Source: Candidatus Eisenbacteria bacterium (GTDB taxonomy: Bacteria; Eisenbacteria; RBG-16-71-46; SZUA-252). Taken from it: 37,555 nt of DNA. Below, in pieces: positions 8,005-14,558 of this stretch (within the stretch, counting starts at the first letter, position 1; every line of letters begins with the position of its first letter). The translations under genes and the position numbers were made by a program. The stretch spans positions 1-37,555 of the forward strand of contig VBOW01000065.1 of NCBI GenBank assembly GCA_005893275.1. Direction: 5' to 3'. Under the pieces are notes generated by a model. It was not told where the DNA came from and ran no database searches. It saw only the letters and a program-made list of their open reading frames with translations.

Positions 8005-8729
8005 GTGGCTCCGGTCGCGGTCCCGGGACCGGCGGCGCCGGGCCGAGGCCCGAAGAGCGCGGTTCCCAGGCGGACGATCGTCGCTCCCTCTTCGATGGCG
8101 ATCTCGAAATCATCCGACATCCCCATCGAGAGATCGGCATCTGCCGGGAGAAGCCCCGCGCCGGAGGCATCGCGACGGATCCGCGCCAAACGTTGAAACG
8201 CCCGCCGCGCTCCTCCCGGGCCGCCTTCCAGAGGTCCGATCGTCATGAGACCCCGAAGCTCCAACCCTTCGAGTCGGCGCGCGACGTCGATGAGATCCAG
8301 CGCGCGCTCCGGCGCCACGCCGAATTTGGCCCGGTCCCCGGAGGTGTTCACCTCCACGAGGCAAGGAATTTTGCGGGCCGCCTGGAGGGCCCTCTTGGAA
8401 ACCTCCCCGGCAATCACGGCCGAATCGATCGAATGAATCACGTCGAAAAGCTGAACCGCGCGCTTGGCCTTGTTGCTCTGCAAATGCCCGACCAAGTGCC
8501 ACCGGGGACGGGGCTCGACGGCCGTGATCTTCTCTTCGGCTTCCTGGACCCGGTTCTCGCCGAAATCTTGCAATCCGAGTGCAATCGCGCGACGCACCGT
8601 CTCGGCCGGGAACCCCTTCGTGACCGGAAGCAGCCGGACCGAGGCCGGGGCCCGTCCCGATCGCGCGCAGGCCCCTGCGATCCGCTCCCTGAGGAAATCC
8701 AGGCGATCCGCGAGCTGGTCTTCCCTCAT
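8001..8729 (-). CDS. yggS: YggS/PROSC-family pyridoxal-phosphate homeostasis protein
   Basis: Cytosolic PLP-binding TIM-barrel protein that buffers pyridoxal phosphate. The 242-residue sequence has the PLP lysine (Lys38) in LLPVTKGF. The motifs FGENRVQEAEEK, WHLVGHLQSNKAK, VNTSGDRAKFGV and GLMTIGP are conserved, and the phosphate-binding C-terminal segment SMGMSDDFEIAIEEGATIVRLG is present, split here only by description. The last 15 residues form a Gly/Pro/Ala tail. It is the first gene of the minus-strand operon and starts at ATG 8729, 34 bases from the -10 of the promoter given separately. Confidence 0.96.
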   Translation of the reverse strand: MREDQLADRLDFLRERIAGACARSGRAPASVRLLPVTKGFPAETVRRAIALGLQDFGENRVQEAEEKITAVEPRPRWHLVGHLQSNKAKRAVQLFDVIHSIDSAVIAGEVSKRALQAARKIPCLVEVNTSGDRAKFGVAPERALDLIDVARRLEGLELRGLMTIGPLEGGPGGARRAFQRLARIRRDASGAGLLPADADLSMGMSDDFEIAIEEGATIVRLGTALFGPRPGAAGPGTATGAT

Positions 8730-8762
8730 CCACGGAATTCCCTAGAAAAATCCAAGCCGTGC

Positions 8763-8792
8763 AGTATATCGGTCGACGGAGCGGGCGGACAA
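8763..8792 (-). promoter_or_regulatory. promoter of the yggS-larE operon
   Basis: On the minus strand a -35 box TTGTCC (8792-8787) and a -10 box TATACT (8768-8763) are separated by 18 bp, a near-consensus sigma-70 arrangement. Transcription would start about 25-30 bases before the yggS ATG. All genes down to the window edge are overlapping or within a few bases of each other, so this is the only obvious promoter for the ten-gene unit. Confidence 0.6.
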
Positions 8793-8829
8793 GCTCAAAG
8801 GGTGCCGTCCGGAGGAGGATCTTCGAGAA

Positions 8830-9021
8830 ATGCTGTGCGCCAATTGTGGGAAGGAGTTGGAGGAGCGCGGGTGCAAGGTCCGCTGCAAGAGCTGCGGCTA
8901 CTTCGAAGACTGCTCGGACCCCAGCGCGCCGGGGGAATGGGAGACGCCCGCGGTGGCCACGCGGGACGAAACCCCCGCCGGTCCTTCACCCGGGTCGAAT
9001 AGCCCGAGCGAAGGAGGTTAG
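8830..9021 (+). CDS. small zinc-ribbon protein (63 aa)
   Basis: A short protein beginning MLCANCGKELEERGCKVRCK, with two CxxC pairs about ten residues apart (Cys3/Cys6 and Cys17-region Cys-x-x-Cys) and then GYFEDCSDPS. It resembles small uncharacterised zinc ribbons. The acidic, Pro-rich C-terminal half looks disordered. The reading frame is credible because GGAGGAGG stands about ten bases before the ATG, the gene lies alone and diverges from yggS, and the cysteines are regularly placed. Function is unknown. A nucleic-acid or protein contact through the ribbon is the usual guess for such proteins. The stop just touches the convergent next gene. Confidence 0.75.
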   Translation: MLCANCGKELEERGCKVRCKSCGYFEDCSDPSAPGEWETPAVATRDETPAGPSPGSNSPSEGG

Positions 9022-9224
9022 CGGGCTTCTTTGTACAGGGAATCGGTCCGGCTGAGATGGCCGGTACAGCCACGATTACGGCACGGAACCCTTTCGGGTG
9101 CGGCCAAGAGCTCCGGCACCTTCTCTCCTGTTTGGGAAGCACGCAATTGAGCGAGAGCTTGAAACTGCTGCGGCGTATACATGTAGCCGCACTTCACGCA
9201 GCGATACCAGAATTCCTGGTCCAT
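9018..9224 (-). CDS. small zinc-ribbon protein (68 aa)
   Basis: Starts MDQEFWYRCVKCGYMYTPQQ and has a second pair, CRNRGC, near the C-terminus, giving a split CxxC...Cx4C ribbon. An AGGAG lies eight bases before ATG 9224, which is why I prefer this start to the ATG at 9248. The frame overlaps the preceding convergent gene by four bases at the stops. I do not recognise a named family. The aromatic residues around the first CxxC recall short rubredoxin-like or FmdB-like ribbons, but this is only a resemblance. Confidence 0.65.
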   Translation of the reverse strand: MDQEFWYRCVKCGYMYTPQQFQALAQLRASQTGEKVPELLAAPERVPCRNRGCTGHLSRTDSLYKEAR

Positions 9225-9379
9225 CGGGTCACTCCTGTAGCTTCCCACAGGAAATAACCCCTGCGATCAGTCCGGAGTAGGCGGTGGTGCGTGGTCATGG
9301 GCACGAAAATCCGGCGCGGGCGAACGCGCCGCGCTCTTCAATCTAGAGCGCCCGCGGAAGATAGACCATCCCGGGCGCC

Positions 9380-9409
9380 CTGACAAGCCCTATTCGAGCA
9401 TGCTAGCAT
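9380..9409 (+). promoter_or_regulatory. candidate promoter for the holin-like gene and downstream genes
   Basis: CTGACA (9380-9385) and TAGCAT (9404-9409) are 18 bp apart, in an intergenic stretch of about 230 bp that otherwise holds no gene. It is placed about 50 bases before the ATG at 9462. The match is moderate. Confidence 0.4.
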
Positions 9410-9461
9410 CTACGCATCATTACCGAGGCTGGCCGCCCACCCTGCGCAACGGAGCCGTCCG

Positions 9462-9815
9462 ATGGCGAAAGCGCTGGCTCACATGCTGCTCAACGCCGGC
9501 GTGTTCCTCCTGCTTGCGAAGTTCCTTCCCGGCTTTCACGTCAGCGGCTGGGGATCGGCGATCCTCGCGTCGCTCGCGCTCGGAATCGTGAACGCCACGG
9601 TTGGCCTGGTCCTCACGATCCTGACCTTCCCGCTGATCTTATTGACGCTCGGGCTCTTCTCCTTCGTCGTCAACGCGATCGTGATCCTCCTTGTGGCGTT
9701 CCTCGTGCCCGGCTTGAGCATCAACGGGTTCTTGCCGGCCCTGATCGCCGCCATCGTGCTTTCGAGTATGAATATGTTCTGGAAAGCCGTGACCGCCCCA
9801 CGGGGCATGGACTAG
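9462..9815 (+). CDS. phage-holin-family 4 transmembrane protein
   Basis: A 117-residue protein that is almost entirely hydrophobic, with four predicted membrane helices. It shows the pattern of the Phage_holin_4_2 (DUF360-like, YvlD) family: NAGVFLLLAKFLPGF, LGIVNATVGLVLTILTFPL and the LTLGLFSFVVNAIVILLVA turn. Despite the family name, chromosomal members are ordinary small inner-membrane proteins of unknown role. No lysis genes are nearby, so a prophage origin is not implied. A GGAG stands eight bases before the ATG. The aminotransferase follows 20 bases after the stop and may share the transcript. Confidence 0.88.
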   Translation: MAKALAHMLLNAGVFLLLAKFLPGFHVSGWGSAILASLALGIVNATVGLVLTILTFPLILLTLGLFSFVVNAIVILLVAFLVPGLSINGFLPALIAAIVLSSMNMFWKAVTAPRGMD

Positions 9816-9835
9816 GGCCGTTCCCAGGAGCGTCC

Positions 9836-11005
9836 ATGCCGTCGCGCCGTCTGCCCGAGGATTTCGCGCCCAACGAGATCACCCAACTTCTGGATAGAAA
9901 GCGCAGGTCGGGCGAGAGGATTCTCGATCTCACCGAGACGAACCCCACGCGGGTCGGCCTTCCCGGCGCAGGGCCGGAGGAGTTTCGGGCCTTGTCGGAC
10001 CCCCGGGGAACGCTCTACGAACCGGATCCCCGCGGCCTCCTCGGGGCGCGTGAAGCGCTCGTGCGCTACTACGCGGGGCGTGGGGGGTCCGGCACGCCGG
10101 CCGCATCCCTGTCCGCGGACGATCTCGTGCTCGTCGCCAGCACGAGCGAGGCCTACGCGCACCTCATGCGCCTCCTCTGCGATGCCGGCGACGAGATCGT
10201 GATCCCGAGGCCCAGTTACCCGCTCCTCGGGCCGCTGGTGGCTTTGGAAGATGTCCGCGTCGAGAGCTACCGGCTTGCCTACCACGACCGGTGGCAGCTC
10301 GACCTCGAGTCCCTGGAAGGTGCGATCTCGCCGCGCACGCGGGCCGTCCTCCTCGTCCAGCCCAACAATCCGACCGGCTCCTGCCTCTCCCTCGAGGAGG
10401 CGGCGCGCGTGGAGTCGCTCTGCGCCGAGCGCGGGATCGCGATCATCTCGGACGAGGTGTTCGGGGACTTTCCGTGGCCTCCCTCGTCCGCGCCGCTCCC
10501 GTCCATGCTCGGCGAGCGAGAGGCCCTCACGTTCGTGTTGGGCGGCCTCTCGAAGCTCTGCGGGATGCCGCAGATGAAGGTGGCCTGGATCGCGGCCGTG
10601 GGTAGGGGCAAAGGCGACGCCCTGCGCGGACTCGAGTGGATCGCGGACTTGTTTCTCTCGGTTTCCACGCCGGCGCAAGTCGCGTTGCCGAGGCTTCTCG
10701 AGGCGAGGCACGGCTTTCAGAGGAGCGTCCGGGAGCGGCTGACGGCCAACTTGGCCCGGCTGCGCGCCCTCGGGAATGGTGGGTCCGGATTTCGTGTCCT
10801 GGAGGCGGAGGGAGGATGGAGCGCGGTGCTCGAAGCGCCGGCGGCGTCGGGTGATTTCGCGCTCGAGGCGCTACGGACGCGCAATGTCCTGGTTCATCCG
10901 GGGCACTTCTACGAGATCGCCCGGGAGGGCTCGGTGGTCGTAAGCCTCCTGCCTGAAGCCGCGGTCTTCGAGGAGGCGGTCGCGTGCCTCGAGGGCATGG
11001 CGTGA
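9836..11005 (+). CDS. PLP-dependent class I/II aminotransferase
   Basis: Fold-type I aminotransferase of 389 residues. Landmarks in order are VASTSEAYAHLM (cofactor phosphate loop), PRPSYPL, QPNNPTG at 175-181 with the substrate-carboxylate Asn, SDEVFGDF at 205-212 with the pyridine-N Asp206, and the PLP-binding Lys240 in GGLSKLCGMPQMKVAW. The C-terminal Arg region reads VVVSLLP. This is the layout of aspartate/alanine-type transaminases (AspC/AlaT-like), but substrate cannot be read from sequence. AGGAG lies five bases before ATG. The stop overlaps the next gene (GTGA), so the two are translationally coupled. Confidence 0.92.
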   Translation: MPSRRLPEDFAPNEITQLLDRKRRSGERILDLTETNPTRVGLPGAGPEEFRALSDPRGTLYEPDPRGLLGAREALVRYYAGRGGSGTPAASLSADDLVLVASTSEAYAHLMRLLCDAGDEIVIPRPSYPLLGPLVALEDVRVESYRLAYHDRWQLDLESLEGAISPRTRAVLLVQPNNPTGSCLSLEEAARVESLCAERGIAIISDEVFGDFPWPPSSAPLPSMLGEREALTFVLGGLSKLCGMPQMKVAWIAAVGRGKGDALRGLEWIADLFLSVSTPAQVALPRLLEARHGFQRSVRERLTANLARLRALGNGGSGFRVLEAEGGWSAVLEAPAASGDFALEALRTRNVLVHPGHFYEIAREGSVVVSLLPEAAVFEEAVACLEGMA

Positions 11006-11748
11006 GCCGGAGAGCTGTCGCGGAGCTCGCGGCCGCGGCGGTCGCGGCAGCGATGGCCGTCGCGATTCCGCTGGGGGCGGCGGTGACGGGACCCGCGATG
11101 AAGGCGATACCCCCCGCCTCCCTGGAAGCGTTGCACCGGTCGCTCCAGGAGGTCGCCGGCTTGGTCCCGGCACCAGGGAAACCGTACGTCCTCGATCCGG
11201 AAGGACCGAAGCTCGACATCGACCCCCACGCCCCATGGGACCCGGACGTGAAAACCTGGACGCGCCCGGCCCGGGCAACCGCCGAGAGCTACTACGACGT
11301 ACCGGAAGGGGCGCGGGGCACGTCCGCGGAGCAACGCGATCTCCTCGGGCCGATCGAGGTTACCGTCGAGCTGAACGGCGATCCGCGGCTCCCGGGGCTT
11401 GCCTCGGAGGGTGCCCCTCCTGCGATCCTCCGGCTCAAGGGCGCTCTCGCCGTGGAGATTTCAACCGTCGTCCCCGGCCCCGCGCAGGGACGCGTGGCGT
11501 CCATGACCCCACGGCAAAGCGCCTACCGGCTCGCCGCGCTGACCATTTTCATCGGCGACCCCACGACCGAGGCCGGCATCGTGACCGCGGTCCGAAAGGG
11601 CTCCCCTCCTCGCGGGGGCCTCGGGCAAACCTCGAACCCGGCGGCTCTTCGTCTCATCTGCATCCGCCTTCACGGGCCGAAGAAGCCGATCGAGGAGCTG
11701 GCCCGGGGCATTCCGACCGCTTCCCTCCGCCGCCTCCTTCGCGGATGA
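11002..11748 (+). CDS. exported protein of unknown function coupled to the aminotransferase
   Basis: A 248-residue product with an N-terminal Ala-rich hydrophobic stretch (about residues 5-30) that looks like a signal peptide or membrane anchor. It continues with a soluble region rich in Pro, Gly and Arg, with segments such as KPYVLDPEGPKLDIDPHAPW and LTIFIGDPTTEAGIVTAV. I do not recognise a family. The start is GTG 11002, overlapping the aminotransferase stop; a second in-frame GTG lies at 10984. The coupling suggests co-expression with the aminotransferase, yet an exported protein and a cytosolic enzyme need not share a pathway. Confidence 0.7.
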   Translation: MSRRAVAELAAAAVAAAMAVAIPLGAAVTGPAMKAIPPASLEALHRSLQEVAGLVPAPGKPYVLDPEGPKLDIDPHAPWDPDVKTWTRPARATAESYYDVPEGARGTSAEQRDLLGPIEVTVELNGDPRLPGLASEGAPPAILRLKGALAVEISTVVPGPAQGRVASMTPRQSAYRLAALTIFIGDPTTEAGIVTAVRKGSPPRGGLGQTSNPAALRLICIRLHGPKKPIEELARGIPTASLRRLLRG

Positions 11749-11770
11749 GTCGGCCAAAATACTTCTGGAA

Positions 11771-11837
11771 TTGATTTGCCCCCGGTGTAGCCTAGCCTGC
11801 GCGCAGTGGTGTTTTCCGCGTTGAGGGGCCGGAAAAC
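11771..11837 (+). promoter_or_regulatory. candidate promoter and leader hairpin upstream of the DUF1326 gene
   Basis: TTGATT (11771-11776) and TAGCCT (11793-11798), 16 bp apart, form a weak promoter-like pair. Just downstream lies a perfect 8-bp inverted repeat, GTTTTCCG (11811-11818) and CGGAAAAC (11830-11837), with an 11-base loop. It would sit in the 5' leader about 70 bases before the ATG. No U-run follows, so it is not a simple terminator. It could be an RNA hairpin or an operator. Confidence 0.35.
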
Positions 11838-11907
11838 CTCCGCTCCATTCACCAGGTGGTCTCGCCGCCTGAATCACGTTCCTGAACACGTAAAGGGGGT
11901 ATCGCAG

Positions 11908-12666
11908 ATGAAGGCTCGTCTTTCTCTTCTCGTCCTCTTTGGTGCGCTCTTTGTCCTCGCGGGCTCGCTGATGGCAGCGGACACCAAGGCGCCCGCCCAG
12001 GCCGAACAGCCTTGGGCCATGAACGCGACGATCATCGAGGCCTGCAGCTGCCCGATGTTCTGCCAGTGTTATTTCAGCGCCGAGCCGTCCTCCCACGCGG
12101 GACATGGGGAGCACGAAGGCCACGCGGAGACGTATTGCCGCTTCAACAACGTCTACAAGGTGAACCGGGGCACCTATAAAGGGACGAGCCTTGCGGGCGC
12201 GAGATTCTGGATCGCCGGCGACTTGGGTGCGACTCTCGCCGACGGCGAGGCGGACTGGGCGGTCATCACGTTCGATCCTTCCGTGACGCCGGCGCAGCGC
12301 GAGGGGATCCAAACGATCGTCGGCAAGGTGTACCCGGTCAAGTGGGCTTCCTTCGCGGTGGGAGCCGACGCGCCCGTCATGTGGGAGCACAAGCCCGGAT
12401 CCGACGCAGCCCACGCGTCGCTCGACGGCGGCAAGGCCGGCGAGGTCATCCTCAAGAATTCGGTCAACAAGAACGTCGCGGGCCCCGTCGTGATCAAGAA
12501 TCTCCGGTATTTCGGCGCGCCGCGGAACGAGGGCTTCGTGCTCATGCCGAACGAAGTCGAAGCCTATCGCCTCGGCGACAAGGCCTACGAGTACAAGGGC
12601 ACGAACGGCTTCATGATCACGGTCGATATCGCGTCCAAGGACATCAAGGAGCAGGCCACGAACTAA
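11908..12666 (+). CDS. exported DUF1326 protein with Cys/His-rich region
   Basis: The 252-residue protein starts at ATG 11908, with AAAGGGGG about ten bases before it. A clear signal peptide ends near residue 23 (GSLMAAD). The mature N-terminus holds four closely spaced cysteines, EACSCPMFCQCYF (Cys46, 48, 52, 54). A His-rich stretch follows (His63, 66, 69, 72) and then Cys77, a plausible metal-binding cluster. The remaining 170 residues match the DUF1326 domain (LAGARFWIAGDLG, WAVITFDPSVTPAQREGIQ). Function in the family is unknown. Other DUF1326 genes often sit beside DUF2182 membrane-protein genes (from memory), and here a DUF2182 gene lies 19 kb away. A strong terminator follows. Confidence 0.85.
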   Translation: MKARLSLLVLFGALFVLAGSLMAADTKAPAQAEQPWAMNATIIEACSCPMFCQCYFSAEPSSHAGHGEHEGHAETYCRFNNVYKVNRGTYKGTSLAGARFWIAGDLGATLADGEADWAVITFDPSVTPAQREGIQTIVGKVYPVKWASFAVGADAPVMWEHKPGSDAAHASLDGGKAGEVILKNSVNKNVAGPVVIKNLRYFGAPRNEGFVLMPNEVEAYRLGDKAYEYKGTNGFMITVDIASKDIKEQATN

Positions 12667-12690
12667 CGGCCCGCCCCTCCGGAGCGCACG

Positions 12691-12724
12691 AGGCACCTTG
12701 GGCGATACGCCCAAGGTGCCTTTG
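12691..12724 (+). terminator. Rho-independent terminator after the DUF1326 gene
   Basis: A perfect 13-bp stem, AGGCACCTTGGGC (12691-12703) with GCCCAAGGTGCCT (12709-12721), and a 5-base loop lie 25 bases after the stop codon. The stem runs into TTTGTGT, a short U-rich tract. Confidence 0.85.
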
Positions 12725-12778
12725 TGTCCTCGTAGCCAAGCCGGTTCCGTTTCAAACGGATCCAGTCGGGAGGATCGA

Positions 12779-13303
12779 ATGAACAAAGCCCAGCTCGGCA
12801 GGTGGTGGGATCATTTCAGGACCGTCAACGGGATCACGTTGCGCGGGATCAAGGCGATCCCGAAGGACAAGATCGAATCCAAGCCATGCAAGGACATGCG
12901 CACGCCGAAGGAGCTCATCGTGCACATGTATACCTCGATGCCGGCGGTCGCGGAGGGCATTACCCAAGGGGAGATCACGTGGTCTGATGAGGACGACAAG
13001 AAGGCCGCCGCGGGCCTCACGTCGCTCGAGGACCTCCTGCGTTACGCGTCCGATGGCTGGAAGGCGACCGATCGCGCTGTGCAGTCGCTGACCGACGAGA
13101 AGATCACGCGCATGGTCAAAACGCCGTGGGGTGAGAGCTTCCCGGGGTTCGTCTGCGTCCAGATCATCTACGACGAGCACCTGCATCACCGTGGCCAGCT
13201 CTACGCCTATCTCCGCCAGTTGGGAATCGAGCCGCCGTTCATGTGGGACTTCGAGCACAACGCTCCCGAGTTCCAGCCGCGAGCGGCCGCGCAGCAGGTC
13301 TGA
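12779..13303 (+). CDS. DinB-family (YfiT-like) protein
   Basis: A 174-residue four-helix-bundle protein of the DinB/YfiT superfamily. The metal-ligand histidines are visible in KELIVHMYTSM (first helix pair) and in YDEHLHHRGQLYAYLRQLG, the HxxxHHRGQ-type signature that carries the other two. Members act as thiol-dependent (bacillithiol, mycothiol) transferases or metal-dependent hydrolases, or are damage-inducible with unknown roles. The substrate cannot be deduced. ATG 12779 has GGGAGGATCGA just before it. Expressed separately from the DUF1326 gene because a terminator lies between them. Confidence 0.88.
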   Translation: MNKAQLGRWWDHFRTVNGITLRGIKAIPKDKIESKPCKDMRTPKELIVHMYTSMPAVAEGITQGEITWSDEDDKKAAAGLTSLEDLLRYASDGWKATDRAVQSLTDEKITRMVKTPWGESFPGFVCVQIIYDEHLHHRGQLYAYLRQLGIEPPFMWDFEHNAPEFQPRAAAQQV

Positions 13304-13307
13304 GAAT

Positions 13308-14558
13308 CTGGCCGCACAACCGCCAAATCCTAGGGGGTCGGACGCGACGAGCGCCGGCCCCCTTCGCGCACCCGCCCCGATCGCGTTTCTCTGGAGCGCC
13401 CAGTTCTTCTCGCAATTCGGGGATTCCGTCTTCCAGCTGGCTTTTATCTGGCTCATCCTCGACCTCACCGGATCGAAATCGGCGACCGGCATCGCGGCCA
13501 CGATCTCCTACCTGCCTTCGCTGATCTTCGGAATCGGCGCGGGGCTCCTCGTCGACCGGTGGAACCGCAGGATTGTCATGATAGGCGCGGATGCGGCCCG
13601 GGCGGCGCTCCTCGCGGCCTCCACCGTGCTCTACCTCACGGGCGCGCTCACGCCCATCTTCCTGACCGCGATCGCCTTCGGGGCCGCCACCGCCTCCGTC
13701 CTCTTCTATCCGGCCCGCGATGCCATGCTCCCCGAGCTGGTGTCGCGCGAGGGGCTGAATCGGGCGAACGCTTGGGTGCAGCTCTCGCAGCAGGGCGCCT
13801 TCTTCGCGGGCCCCATGGTCGCGGGTTATCTCATCAAGCGCTTCGGCGTCGTATCGGCGTTCCCCACCGGAGCGCTCTTCTTCCTCTGCTCGCTGGGAGC
13901 GCTGCTTTTCCTGAGGGGCGCCGGAGCGGGACACCGGCGAAGCGATCCAAACCGGATCAGCCTCTCGCAGGATTTCCGATCCGGCCTCAAGGCGATCGCA
14001 TCGGACCGCACGCTCGTTCTCCTCCTCGGACTGACCGCGCTCAACAATCTCTTCATCATGGGACCCGCGATCGTGGGAACCGCGGTGCTGGTCCGCGACA
14101 CGATCCATGGGGACGCCTCGGCCTACGCCCTCGTCGAAGCGACCTACGGCGTGGCCATGATCCTGGGCAGCCTCACGATCGGGCGCCTCGGCGCGCGAGT
14201 GGGATACGGGCGCCTACTCCTGATCGGGATCACGATGGACGGGCTGACCTATGTCCCGATCCTCGTATGTAAGACTCTGCCCCTTCTGATCGCGATCTCC
14301 TTCGTCCACGCCCTGGTGATCCCGGTGATCACGATTCCACGAACGACTCTCGTCCAGGGAATGATCCTCCCCAGGCTCCAAGGGAGGGTGTTCGCGCTCG
14401 TCAACGTTGTCGTGCTCGGAACGACGGCGATCTCCTCGGGACTGACCGGGCTGGTGCTCGATCACATGGGCGCGCCGGCTCTCTTCGGATGGATCGGCTC
14501 GCTGGCGACGGCGACCGGGCTACTTGGGTTCGCGTCCCGACGGTTGCGCGGGCTCTGA
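13308..14558 (+). CDS. MFS transporter (start codon uncertain)
   Basis: A roughly 415-residue major-facilitator protein with twelve hydrophobic segments. The first is APIAFLWSAQFFSQFGDSVF. The loop motif GLLVDRWNRR between TM2 and TM3 is the MFS signature, and LFYPARDAMLPELVSREGLNRANAW is typical of the MFS_3 (enterobactin exporter EntS/MacB-like) group. This makes it a drug or siderophore exporter-like protein by family. No ATG, GTG or TTG lies in frame between the DinB stop and the first membrane helix. I set the start at CTG 13308; the alternative is GTG 13191 inside dinB. The 3' end overlaps the convergent glycosyltransferase by 39 bases. Confidence 0.85.
   Translation: MAAQPPNPRGSDATSAGPLRAPAPIAFLWSAQFFSQFGDSVFQLAFIWLILDLTGSKSATGIAATISYLPSLIFGIGAGLLVDRWNRRIVMIGADAARAALLAASTVLYLTGALTPIFLTAIAFGAATASVLFYPARDAMLPELVSREGLNRANAWVQLSQQGAFFAGPMVAGYLIKRFGVVSAFPTGALFFLCSLGALLFLRGAGAGHRRSDPNRISLSQDFRSGLKAIASDRTLVLLLGLTALNNLFIMGPAIVGTAVLVRDTIHGDASAYALVEATYGVAMILGSLTIGRLGARVGYGRLLLIGITMDGLTYVPILVCKTLPLLIAISFVHALVIPVITIPRTTLVQGMILPRLQGRVFALVNVVVLGTTAISSGLTGLVLDHMGAPALFGWIGSLATATGLLGFASRRLRGL

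Noticed and set aside
9462-9815. Holin-family protein as a sign of a prophage
   Set aside because: Chromosomal members of this holin-like family are common and no other phage gene is near.
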